DNA of 18,795 nt, taken from contig CAJULF010000050.1 of assembly GCA_910587135.1 (NCBI GenBank), forward strand, positions 1-18,795, given 5' to 3'. Position numbers and translations under genes: made by a program. Below the pieces are notes generated by a model. That model did no database searches. It was not told where the DNA came from and saw only the letters and a list, made by a program, of their open reading frames with translations. This document shows positions 7,112-13,017 of the stretch, piece after piece. Numbering within the stretch: position 1 is the first letter of the stretch; each line of letters begins with the position of its first letter. Source of the DNA: an uncultured Oscillospiraceae bacterium. Lineage in GTDB: Bacteria > Bacillota > Clostridia > Oscillospirales > Ruminococcaceae.

Positions 7112-7269
7112 GGCGCATGAAATTTCAAAAAGTGCACATTTGCCATTAAGGCAAATGTGCACGGTTTCCGCAGTCGCGCGGAGCGAAACGCAGTGAAGCG
7201 GAGCGTGAGTGCGGAAATTTTGAAATTTTTTAAATAATCAGCTTTAGGTCAACCTTTTACATACAGTCT
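7112..7269 (+). repeat. Structured repeat family, copy 2
   Basis: GGCGCATGAAATTTCAAAAAG, then a perfect hairpin GTGCACATTTGCC/GGCAAATGTGCAC, then TTTCCGCA...TGCGGAAA, TTTTGAAATTT and the tail TTTTTTAAATAAT, CAGCTTTAGGTCAACC, ATACAGTCT. Compared with copy 1 the first hairpin has TC changed to GC on one arm and GA changed to GC on the other, so a base pair is preserved by paired changes. It lies about 50 bases after the AraC gene. Confidence 0.85.
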
Positions 7270-7270
7270 T

Positions 7271-7304
7271 AGCGCCCCGCGGTTTATGAGAACCGCAGGG
7301 CGCT
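7271..7304. terminator. Terminator between convergent genes
   Basis: AGCGCCC-C-GCGGTT (7271-7284) pairs with AACCGC-A-GGGCGCT (7291-7304), a very stable 13-bp stem with one mismatch. It lies between the converging AraC and PC4-like genes. The T-run is not immediate (ATTTCTTTTT starts about 8 bases later), so termination efficiency is a guess. Confidence 0.55.
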
Positions 7305-7319
7305 GTCGGTTATTTCTTT

Positions 7320-7556
7320 TTATTCAAAGCTGTCCTCTTCGTCGCGGGCATTGAACAGTTCCACGAGCTTTTGCATTTCCTCTTCGCTTAGGGAAATGCC
7401 CTTGCTCATTCTGGTGTGGTCGGGAGACCAGTCGCGGATATCGTATTTCGGCTCGCGCTCGTTCCAGCTTACCAGATTAAGCTCTCTTGTCCAGCCTTTG
7501 GCGTTCTCGGAAATAACTCCAAGCTCCTTGGTGATCTCAAATGTAATGTCTGCCAT
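7320..7556 (-). CDS. PC4/YdbC-like single-stranded DNA-binding protein
   Basis: This 78-aa protein begins MADITFEITKELGVISENAKGW and continues with TRELNLVSWNEREPKYDIRDW and the end KGISLSEEEMQKLVELF. That pattern, with a short beta-sheet segment, the KYDIRDW strand and a C-terminal helix, matches the bacterial YdbC members of the transcriptional coactivator PC4 family, which bind ssDNA as dimers. Their cellular role in Firmicutes is not settled. The ATG at 7556 is chosen because AAAGGAG precedes it; an in-frame ATG at 7577 would overlap the upstream gene. It sits one base after the phosphoesterase stop, so the two form an operon and may be translationally coupled. Confidence 0.8.
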   Translation of the reverse strand: MADITFEITKELGVISENAKGWTRELNLVSWNEREPKYDIRDWSPDHTRMSKGISLSEEEMQKLVELFNARDEEDSFE

Positions 7557-7557
7557 A

Positions 7558-8283
7558 TCAATTCTCCTTTTCTTCATCCCGCTGCTTTTCGCTTACGGGC
7601 TTTTGGGTTACATTTTTATCGGCGGCGGTTATGCCGTCGTAAACAGCGTTGTATTTCGGGGGTATCAGCTTGTTCAGATGCAGCTTTCCGAAATACCAGC
7701 CGTTGAAGGTGATTTTTTCAAAAATACCGTTAAGATAGGTGTTTATATGATTTCTTTCCTCCGCGCCGCTTCGGTCAAGAAAATCATGAAGCCCCGAGGG
7801 GGGCTCGTATGTAACGACAAAATCCACGCAGTTCCCCGCTTTTTCCAGATTTCTTATTCCCTCCGCAAGCTCCTCTTCGCTTGGAATTTCTCTTGCCCAC
7901 CAGTTCTGACCCTCCACAAGGTCGTAGCTGTCATCGCTCTGACCGCCGCCGAAGGAAAACACCTTTTTCCCCGCTATTTCGTATACCTGTCCGCGCATAA
8001 GCTGCCGAAGCCTTCCGCTGATTAGCCGTGTTTTGCCGCCGCACCATTCGCTGACCTCATATTGCTCCAGCAGGTCGTAATTTTCGTGGCATCCCTCCAC
8101 AAACAGCACGTTGTACCTTAGCTTTCCGATTTTTTTCAGCAGCTTCTTTTCCTCGGGACTTCCGTTCCAGATAAACCCGAAGTCACCACAGATAATCAGT
8201 GCGTCGTTCTTTTTCAGCTTTCTCAGCGCCGGATTTTTAAATCTTGAAAAATCCGCGTGAGTATCGCCGGTTATGTATATCAT
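7558..8283 (-). CDS. Metallophosphoesterase-family protein with altered active-site motifs
   Basis: This 241-aa calcineurin-like phosphoesterase opens with MIYITGDTHADF, giving the first motif D-x-H (Asp7, His9), and has GDFG with Asp34. The family usually has GNHE, THxxP and GHxH next. Here these read GCHEN (Cys65 for Asn), VTYEPPSG (Tyr159 for His) and FGKLH (Lys200 for the first His, His202 kept). At least three expected metal ligands are therefore changed, and the protein may be inactive or use a different chemistry. The surrounding sequence (FGGGQSDD, LMRGQVYEI, NGWYFGKLH) is otherwise typical of the small clostridial members. The C-terminal 30 residues are charged and probably disordered. 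The ATG at 8283 follows AGGAGG; an in-frame upstream frame to 8358 runs through a repeat and is not used. It heads an operon with the PC4-like gene. Confidence 0.85.
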   Translation of the reverse strand: MIYITGDTHADFSRFKNPALRKLKKNDALIICGDFGFIWNGSPEEKKLLKKIGKLRYNVLFVEGCHENYDLLEQYEVSEWCGGKTRLISGRLRQLMRGQVYEIAGKKVFSFGGGQSDDSYDLVEGQNWWAREIPSEEELAEGIRNLEKAGNCVDFVVTYEPPSGLHDFLDRSGAEERNHINTYLNGIFEKITFNGWYFGKLHLNKLIPPKYNAVYDGITAADKNVTQKPVSEKQRDEEKEN

Positions 8284-8304
8284 ATTGCCTCCTGATCTGT
8301 ATTC

Positions 8305-8411
8305 AAGGCAACACCGCACAAAACCGCCCTTCGGGCTTTGTACGCCGCTTACTTGCATGTTTTATGTCATCTTGCACAATCGCCTCACATCTTTGTGCGG
8401 TATTGCCTTAA
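8305..8411. mobile_element. MITE-like element 1
   Basis: About 107 bp with terminal inverted repeats: AAGGCAACACCGCACAAA at the left and TTTGTGCGGTATTGCCTTAA at the right. It has no coding capacity. It shares the junction TTAA (8408-8411) with element 2 and looks like a shortened version of it, with TTGCATGTTTTATGTCAT versus TTGCATATTTTCCGTCAT inside. Confidence 0.75.
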
Positions 8412-8588
8412 GGCAACACCGCACAAAGCCCGCGCTTCGCGCTTTGCACGCATCTTGCTTGCATATTTTCCGTCATATTGCACAAGTTCTCCTTGGCGGG
8501 CGTCAGCCCGCCGGCGTCGAGCTTGTACAATCTGACGAAAAACCTGACGGCGCAATCTGCGCACAAGCTTTGTGCGGTATTGCCTTAA
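8408..8588. mobile_element. MITE-like element 2
   Basis: 181 bp bounded by TTAAGGCAACACCGCACAAA and, inverted, TTTGTGCGGTATTGCCTTAA; the 22-bp ends differ at one position. Subterminal sequences are also inverted (CCGTCATATTGCACAAG and CTTGTACAATCTGACG), so the whole could fold into a long hairpin, with a small GC hairpin GGCGGGC/GCCCGCC near the centre. TTAA at both ends may be the target duplication or part of the ends. There is no open frame, so it would need a transposase supplied elsewhere. Confidence 0.8.
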
Positions 8589-8739
8589 ATTTTTTTCGCA
8601 CCGCTGTAAACGAAGCAAAACATCGTTTGCGTCAGCCCGCCGTAAAAATCTTATTCCGCTTGCGCTTCGGTACGCTTTCGCGGCGGCTTGCGGAATATTT
8701 CCCGTGTGGGCTGGAACCTTTCGTCAGCTTTCAGCGTCC
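8589..8739 (-). repeat. Structured repeat family, copy 4, apparently split by the MITE pair
   Basis: Read on the minus strand it starts GGACGCTGAAAGC and CCCACACGGGAAATATTCCGC, has TTCCGC...GCGGAA hairpins and GCAAACGATG...CGTTTACAGCGGTGCG, and ends AAAAAAATTTAAGG. It aligns to copy 6 (17544-17736) with GGCGCTGAAAGC, ACGGCG, GCAAACAACG and GCAGCGGTGCGGG. The usual tail (TTAAATAAT then CAGCTTTAGG) is interrupted at TTAA by the MITEs. A similar stretch, TTGAATACAGATCAGGAGG, follows on their far side. Confidence 0.65.
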
Positions 8740-8931
8740 TTGACCTCTCGATTGTTGTATTGCTTTGGAATGAGTTGATTTTTAACGGGTTTTTGGTCCG
8801 CAAGAATTATGACCGGTTGTCCCACGAATTTCCATGTACCGAACTCCTCTGCCGTAATTGATCCGACAATAGTTCGGACAGCTAATACCCGAACAAATTA
8901 TTAAAATTTAATTACAATTTGCAAAAAGCCC
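8740..8931. other. Intergenic stretch with a possible gene remnant
   Basis: On the minus strand a frame from 8897 to 8724 reads, in part, WKFVGQPVIILADQKPVKNQ and ends REVKDAES. It has protein-like composition but no start codon with a ribosome binding site in frame, and it runs into repeat copy 4. It may be the tail of a lost gene. Nothing else is supported here. Confidence 0.25.
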
Positions 8932-8961
8932 TTTACATTCCATACCGTTTTTTGGTATAAT
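8932..8961 (+). promoter_or_regulatory. Promoter of the carboxypeptidase-rlmH operon
   Basis: TTTACA (8932-8937), an 18-bp spacer and TATAAT (8956-8961). ATACC...GGTAT forms a small inverted repeat inside the spacer. The leader of about 107 nt holds a stem ACAGCAATTTTCCG/CGGAAAAACTGT (about 8982-9038). Confidence 0.65.
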
Positions 8962-9075
8962 ATATCTATAAACATATGGAACAGCAATTTTCCGGCAATC
9001 GTCCGAATACTGCCGTGGAATGCGCGGAAAAACTGTCCTTATAATATAATAACCGATAAAAGGGGATTTGTCTAT

Positions 9076-10587
9076 ATGCGAAAAGCAAAAAATTTATCAA
9101 TTTTTACGGCAATTATTTTACTATTTTCCACTTTTTTTACAAGTATGCCCGTAAAAGCCGCGTTTACGCCCGGTTTCGCGCTTTACAGCGAGGGTGTGTA
9201 TATGGTGAATCTCGACACGGATATCGTTATAGTGTCGAAAAACGCGGATAAGCGGCTTTGCCCCGCATCCACCACAAAAATAATGACCTGCCTGGTGGCG
9301 CTCGCAAATATAAAAAACTTTGACGCCTACTGTGAGGTGCCCTACGAATGCTTCAACGAGTTCAGCGAGGGCAATCCTAATTATACCGGACCGTCAAATG
9401 CGGATATTTCACCGCGTCAGACCAACATAACATATTGGGACGCGCTTTATTCCATGATGCTTGCTTCCGCCTGCGAATCCTCGAATATCCTGGCATATAA
9501 CATCGGCGGCGGAAGTATGGAGCATTTCTATGAGATGATGAACGATATGGCAAAACAGATAGGCTGCAAGAATACTCATTTTTCCAACTCGCACGGATTA
9601 TATTCAGAGGATAACTACACCACCGCCTACGATCTCTACCTTATAACAAAATATGCCATTGAAAACTACCCGGGATTCATGAAGATATGCGGTACTCTAT
9701 CCTATGAAATGCCCCCGAATGACCGCAACCCCGACGGATATTACATCAGCCATACATGCCAGCTTATGAATCCGAACAGCCAGTATTATGTTGAGGGCGC
9801 TTCGGGCGTAAAGACGGGAAGTATTGACAGGATATACAAGAGAAAAGGCGACGGTTGGGACTATGACAACGTGGAATACGGCAGCCGCGCCCTTGTCACC
9901 ACCGCAATGCGTGACGGCTACACATATATGATAGTTTCCCTGGGCGCTCCTTATTTCAATGAGGACGGCACGGCAACCGAAACACAGCGAAGCTTTACCG
10001 ACCATGTGAACCTCTATAACTGGGCTTTCAGCGAGTTTGAATATACCTTGGTCATAGGCAAGAACGAGCAGATTATGCAGGTAGAAGTGGACAAGGGGCT
10101 TAATGCGGACACGGTGGGGGTTGTCGCGACGGAGGATTACTACACTCTGCTGCCCAAATCCCTCGACATGACCACGATACAGCAGCTTCGCCCTGTAGTG
10201 GAGATGATGGAAGCTCCGATAAAAAAGGGCACGGATGTGGGGCAGCTGGAGCTGCGGCTTAACGATGAAACACTCGCCAAGCTGAAGTTGGTTACGGAAG
10301 CCGAGGTAGAGCTGGATATGGTGGCTTTTTATTCTGAAAAGCTGAAAAACATACTCACATCGCCGCAGTTTATCATGATAGTAATTGTGCTTGTACTGCT
10401 GATAGTTCTTTACGCGGTGGCGCGGACGATCCGCAGAAACTATTTCAGAAAACAGGCGGAAATGCAGCGCCGCCGAAAAATACAGATGACTCCTCCAAAC
10501 GGGCGTAAACCTCAGAACCGTTACGGGCAGCCTCCACGCAGCGGTCCTAACCGTCCGAGCAGCTACAACAGACCGCGCAGGAAGTAA
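9076..10587 (+). CDS. D-alanyl-D-alanine carboxypeptidase, membrane-anchored
   Basis: This 503-aa low-molecular-weight penicillin-binding protein (DacA/PBP5 type, peptidase S11) removes the terminal D-Ala from peptidoglycan stem peptides outside the cell. The first 29 residues form a Sec signal peptide (MRKAKNLSIFTAIILLF...MPVKA, cut probable after KA). Catalytic motifs are SxxK at 65-68 (STTK, nucleophile Ser65), SxN at 135-137 (SSN) and KTG at 246-248. A PBP5-type C-terminal domain spans about 335-415. Near 432-450 is a real transmembrane helix (FIMIVIVLVLLIVLYAVA), unlike the amphipathic anchor of E. coli PBP5. A basic, Pro/Arg/Asn-rich cytoplasmic tail of about 50 residues follows (KPQNRYGQPPRSGPNRP). 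The ATG follows AAGGGGAT. The stop is two bases before rlmH, so they are co-transcribed. Confidence 0.93.
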   Translation: MRKAKNLSIFTAIILLFSTFFTSMPVKAAFTPGFALYSEGVYMVNLDTDIVIVSKNADKRLCPASTTKIMTCLVALANIKNFDAYCEVPYECFNEFSEGNPNYTGPSNADISPRQTNITYWDALYSMMLASACESSNILAYNIGGGSMEHFYEMMNDMAKQIGCKNTHFSNSHGLYSEDNYTTAYDLYLITKYAIENYPGFMKICGTLSYEMPPNDRNPDGYYISHTCQLMNPNSQYYVEGASGVKTGSIDRIYKRKGDGWDYDNVEYGSRALVTTAMRDGYTYMIVSLGAPYFNEDGTATETQRSFTDHVNLYNWAFSEFEYTLVIGKNEQIMQVEVDKGLNADTVGVVATEDYYTLLPKSLDMTTIQQLRPVVEMMEAPIKKGTDVGQLELRLNDETLAKLKLVTEAEVELDMVAFYSEKLKNILTSPQFIMIVIVLVLLIVLYAVARTIRRNYFRKQAEMQRRRKIQMTPPNGRKPQNRYGQPPRSGPNRPSSYNRPRRK

Positions 10588-10589
10588 TT

Positions 10590-11069
10590 ATGAACGTTAA
10601 TTTTATTGCTATGGGGAAGCTGAAAGAGAGCTATTTCCGAGAGGCTTGCGCGGAATATTCAAAGCGGCTGGGTGCGTTCGCGCGGGTAAGCTGCGCCGAA
10701 CCCGCTCCCGTCGACCTGCCGCAGAATCCGAGTTCCGCGCAGATATCGCAGGCGCTGGAGCTTGAAGCGGCAAAGATACGCGAGCATATCAAGTCCGCTT
10801 CTTATACCGTCGCGCTTTGCGTGGAGGGAAAGGAGCTCTCCAGCGAGGGTTTGGCGGACAAGCTCTTGGAGCTTGGCAACAGGGGTATAAGCACGGTGAA
10901 TTTTACGGTGGGAAGCTCCTTCGGGCTTTCCGAGGAGTTCAAACGCTCGGCGGATTTCCGTATGTCCATGTCCTCTATGACGTTCCCGCACGGTTTGGCA
11001 CGGGTAATGCTCTACGAACAGGTTTATCGCGCCTTTTCCATCATAAACAACTCCAAGTATCATAAGTAA
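10590..11069 (+). CDS. rlmH: 23S rRNA (pseudouridine-1915 N3)-methyltransferase RlmH
   Basis: This 159-aa SPOUT-class methyltransferase (old name YbeA) uses S-adenosylmethionine to methylate pseudouridine 1915 in helix 69 of 23S rRNA. The N terminus MNVNFIAMGKLKESYFREACAEY is typical. The knotted SAM site is made of VALCVEGKELSSE (74-86), the glycine loop VGSSFGL (107-113; the common form is IGG-S-x-GL, so Ser replaces the second Gly) and MSMSSMTFPHGLARVMLYEQVYRA. The protein ends SKYHK, the conserved C-terminal Tyr-His-Lys/Arg. Length is exactly that of the family. It begins two bases after the carboxypeptidase stop, with AGGAAG inside the end of that gene as its ribosome binding site. Confidence 0.95.
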   Translation: MNVNFIAMGKLKESYFREACAEYSKRLGAFARVSCAEPAPVDLPQNPSSAQISQALELEAAKIREHIKSASYTVALCVEGKELSSEGLADKLLELGNRGISTVNFTVGSSFGLSEEFKRSADFRMSMSSMTFPHGLARVMLYEQVYRAFSIINNSKYHK

Positions 11070-11145
11070 AGGCAAGAATTCGGAGACGGGAGGTAAGGGA
11101 GCTGCTCTTGTCTCTTGCTTCTGAAAATTCTTAACTCTAAAGTAC

Positions 11146-11174
11146 TTGTTTTTTGGTGAAAAATGTGTTATAAT
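11146..11174 (+). promoter_or_regulatory. Promoter of corA with extended -10
   Basis: TTGTTT (11146-11151), 17 bp and TATAAT (11169-11174), preceded by TG one base upstream (extended -10). The start is expected near 11181, giving a leader of about 375 nt. Confidence 0.65.
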
Positions 11175-11287
11175 TAAGCGTTGACGGATTAAAAGCTATA
11201 CGCGCCGCAGCTAATAAGCTTTCTCAAAGAGCAGTGTTTCGATCACACAGTAAAGCATGTTCAAAAAAGCGGCAAAACGCTCTCGCG

Positions 11288-11396
11288 GGAAATTTCAAAA
11301 AGGCGATAATTTGTGAAGAAAATTTTCGCCGGTTTACGCAGTTGCGTATAGCGTAACGAAGCGGAGCGCGAGTACGGTATTTTTTTATAATTAAGA
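11288..11396 (+). repeat. Structured repeat family, copy 5 (short), inside the corA leader
   Basis: AAATTTCAAAAAGGCGATAATTT and AAAATTTTCGCC form the first hairpin; TTTACGCAGTTGCG and GCGAGTACGGTA mark the second; it ends TTTTTTTATAATTAAG. It keeps the family's layout with diverged stems, and it lies between the corA promoter and the presumed riboswitch. Confidence 0.65.
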
Positions 11397-11555
11397 GGTG
11401 AGATTATGAGTGCAGACCCCGGGCAGTGTCGAAGTAGGAATTGGGTAATGTTTATGAAGTCGGCTTCGGAATGCGCTCATATCCGAGGCGGACTTCCTGT
11501 GTAAGCGGACATAAGCTCGGCTTTGCCGGCTATGTACGGCAAAGGGAGTGATTTT
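11393..11555 (+). promoter_or_regulatory. Structured corA leader, possible M-box-like Mg2+ riboswitch
   Basis: Seen: AGGTGAG, then CCCC...GTGTCGAAG...GGAATTGGGTAA, resembling the M-box core (AGGUGAGGCUCC...CUGCCC...GUCGAAAGACGCCAAUGGGUAA), although the GCUCC segment is not intact. A long hairpin follows, GAAGTCGGCTTCGGAAT with ATATCCGAGGCGGACTTC (11457-11497). Next come two hairpins that cannot coexist: ACATAAGCTCGGC/GCCGGCTATGT (11509-11535), and CTTTGCCG (11521-11528) with CGGCAAAG (11537-11544). The second touches the GGGAG ribosome binding site (11544-11548). M-box riboswitches are known to control Mg2+ transporters of the CorA and MgtE types. That this is a functional one, acting on translation, is inferred. 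Confidence 0.5.
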
Positions 11556-12503
11556 TTGGTAAAATATTACAGAAGCATAGACAACAGGCTGTGCGAGGTA
11601 GAGGACGTTACGGCGGGAACATGGATATCGGTGATAAATCCCACCGAAACGGAGATTTCGGACATCGAGGAGGACATGGGGATAGACCGCGACTATATCC
11701 GCGCGGCGCTTGACGAGGAAGAACCCTCGCGAATAGAGAGCGATGACGGTGTTACTCTTATCGTTGTGGATTACCCCGTGGCGGAGCAGGACAACGACCC
11801 AAACCGCACGCTTTTATATTCCACAACGCCTATGTCTATCATAATAACCGCGGGCAATGTAATCACCGTAAGCGCAAAGGAAAATGTGGTGGTTGACGAA
11901 TTTGCCAAGGGAGTGGTCAAGGGAGTTCAGCCGCAGTTCAGAACGCGGTTTGTGTTCTCGATATTGCTCAGGATAGCGGCTCGGTATCTGCAATATCTTA
12001 AGCAGATAGACAAGATATCGAATTATGTGGAGGGTACTTTGTACAAGTCCATGAAGAACAAGGGGCTTATACAGCTTCTCGGATTGGAGAAGTCGCTGGT
12101 TTACTTCTCAACCTCGCTCAAGGCGAATGAGGCGGTGCTGGACAAGCTTATGCGAGGGCGCTTTATCAAGCTCTATGAGGAAGACCAAGACCTGCTGGAC
12201 GACGTGCTGATAGAGGTAAAGCAGGCTATCGAGATGACGAACATCTACTCAAATATACTATCGGGGACGATGGATACATTCGCAAGCATTATCTCAAATA
12301 ATCTGAACATAGTCATGAAGCGCATGACTACCTTTACCATTATAATGGCTGTCCCGACGATAATTTTCAGCTTCTACGGAATGAATCTGAACGAAAACGC
12401 GGCGGGGCTGCCTATGGCGAACGAGTGGTTTCCGCTGGTGCTGAGCGCGGTGCTTTGCGTGCTCTCGGCAGTCATTATCAATGTTACTCAGAGGTTTAAA
12501 TAG
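11556..12503 (+). CDS. corA: CorA-family divalent cation (Mg2+) transporter
   Basis: This 315-aa CorA channel of the inner membrane takes up Mg2+ (some members move Co2+ or Ni2+) as a pentamer. The N-terminal cytoplasmic domain (1 to about 255) starts LVKYYRSIDNRLCEVED and has WISVINPTETEI typical of the family. A long stalk helix follows, then TM1 (about 259-275, FTIIMAVPTIIFSFYG) ending in the signature GMN at 275-277, a short loop NENAAGLPMANEW, and TM2 (about 291-309). The C-terminal QRFK is the usual basic end. I place the start at the TTG at 11556: GGGAG lies 7 bases before it and homologues begin at this point. An ATG at 11532 and a TTG at 11523 in frame have no ribosome binding site and lie within a leader hairpin. 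It is monocistronic. Confidence 0.93.
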   Translation: MVKYYRSIDNRLCEVEDVTAGTWISVINPTETEISDIEEDMGIDRDYIRAALDEEEPSRIESDDGVTLIVVDYPVAEQDNDPNRTLLYSTTPMSIIITAGNVITVSAKENVVVDEFAKGVVKGVQPQFRTRFVFSILLRIAARYLQYLKQIDKISNYVEGTLYKSMKNKGLIQLLGLEKSLVYFSTSLKANEAVLDKLMRGRFIKLYEEDQDLLDDVLIEVKQAIEMTNIYSNILSGTMDTFASIISNNLNIVMKRMTTFTIIMAVPTIIFSFYGMNLNENAAGLPMANEWFPLVLSAVLCVLSAVIINVTQRFK

Positions 12504-12506
12504 GAA

Positions 12507-12540
12507 AAGCCGCTCGGATGCACGGGCGGCTTCTTGTTAT
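12507..12540 (+). terminator. Terminator of corA
   Basis: AGCCGC (12508-12513) and GCGGCT (12526-12531) form the stem, followed by TCTTGTTATTTT. The T-run is interrupted. It lies a few bases after the corA stop and runs into the 3' end of the converging XRE gene. Confidence 0.55.
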
Positions 12541-12866
12541 TTTGAATTGAGAAATTCTGCGAGGGTCTGCTGTTGTTTTTTGGATAGTTTTCTGACGGCA
12601 TTAAGCAGAGCAGGGCTTATTTCACGAAGAAGCAAAACGTTTTTTATTTCGGACTGTTCCGTTTGGGGCAGCCCTTTCCCGTTTATTCCAGCTATATAAT
12701 CAAGACTGACTTGGTAAAATTTTGCAAAGTATGTGGCAGTGTCAAGTGGGAGTATACGTTCTCCCTTTTCGTATCGGATATAGCTTTTCAGTGAAATATA
12801 GGCGATCTTGGCACACTGCTCCTGTGTTAAGCAGTACTGCTCCCGCAATTCTCTTAATACTGTCAT
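12537..12866 (-). CDS. XRE-family helix-turn-helix regulator
   Basis: This 109-aa protein has a Cro/CI-type DNA-binding domain at about 4-60: LRELREQYCLTQEQCAKIAYISLKSYIRYEKGERILPLDTATYFAKFYQVSLDYIAG. The order of helices, the Gln-Glu turn and the final L-D-Y-I-A-G are typical. The C-terminal 45 residues are a charged helical tail ending KKQQQTLAEFLNSK, with no sensor domain. The ATG at 12866 is preceded by GGGGGG. It is divergent from the membrane-protein gene at 13018, and the palindromic operators at 12903-12964 lie between them, so it is the nearest candidate to bind them. The low GC content differs from the flanking core genes, suggesting acquisition. Confidence 0.85.
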   Translation of the reverse strand: MTVLRELREQYCLTQEQCAKIAYISLKSYIRYEKGERILPLDTATYFAKFYQVSLDYIAGINGKGLPQTEQSEIKNVLLLREISPALLNAVRKLSKKQQQTLAEFLNSK

Positions 12867-12902
12867 ATTTTAGCCCCCCTTTTAATTTATTTTACAAAAA
12901 AT

Positions 12903-12964
12903 AGACCAAACGGTCTTGACAAATCGGTCTGCTTGCATTATAATATAGATAGACCGTTTGGTCT
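12903..12964 (+). promoter_or_regulatory. Consensus promoter framed by two identical inverted operators
   Basis: The promoter is a perfect TTGACA (12916-12921), 17 bp, TATAAT (12939-12944). Operator 1, AGACCAAACGGTCT (12903-12916), overlaps the -35. Operator 2, AGACCGTTTGGTCT (12951-12964), lies on the predicted start and is the exact reverse complement of operator 1. Centre spacing is 48 bp, and a half-site CGGTCT lies between (12925-12930). Such sites suit a dimeric repressor of the XRE or TetR kind. A promoter this strong with a doubled operator implies tight repression. Confidence 0.8.
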
Positions 12965-13017
12965 ATTATATCATTTCCCCGAGGAGGAAATTATAACTAA
13001 ATAAAGGAGCAGTTTAA

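Noticed and set aside
7351..8025. 224-codon plus-strand frame opposite the PC4-like and phosphoesterase genes
   Set aside because: No ribosome binding site and antisense to two genes with clear family motifs.
8273..8743. Several open frames across the MITE region on both strands
   Set aside because: They arise from the inverted-repeat structure; none has a ribosome binding site or a protein-like composition.
11406..11504. 32-codon leader frame starting MSADPGQCRSRNW after GAGGTGAG
   Set aside because: It has a fair ribosome binding site, but the same bases form the M-box-like core and a long hairpin, so an RNA function explains them better.
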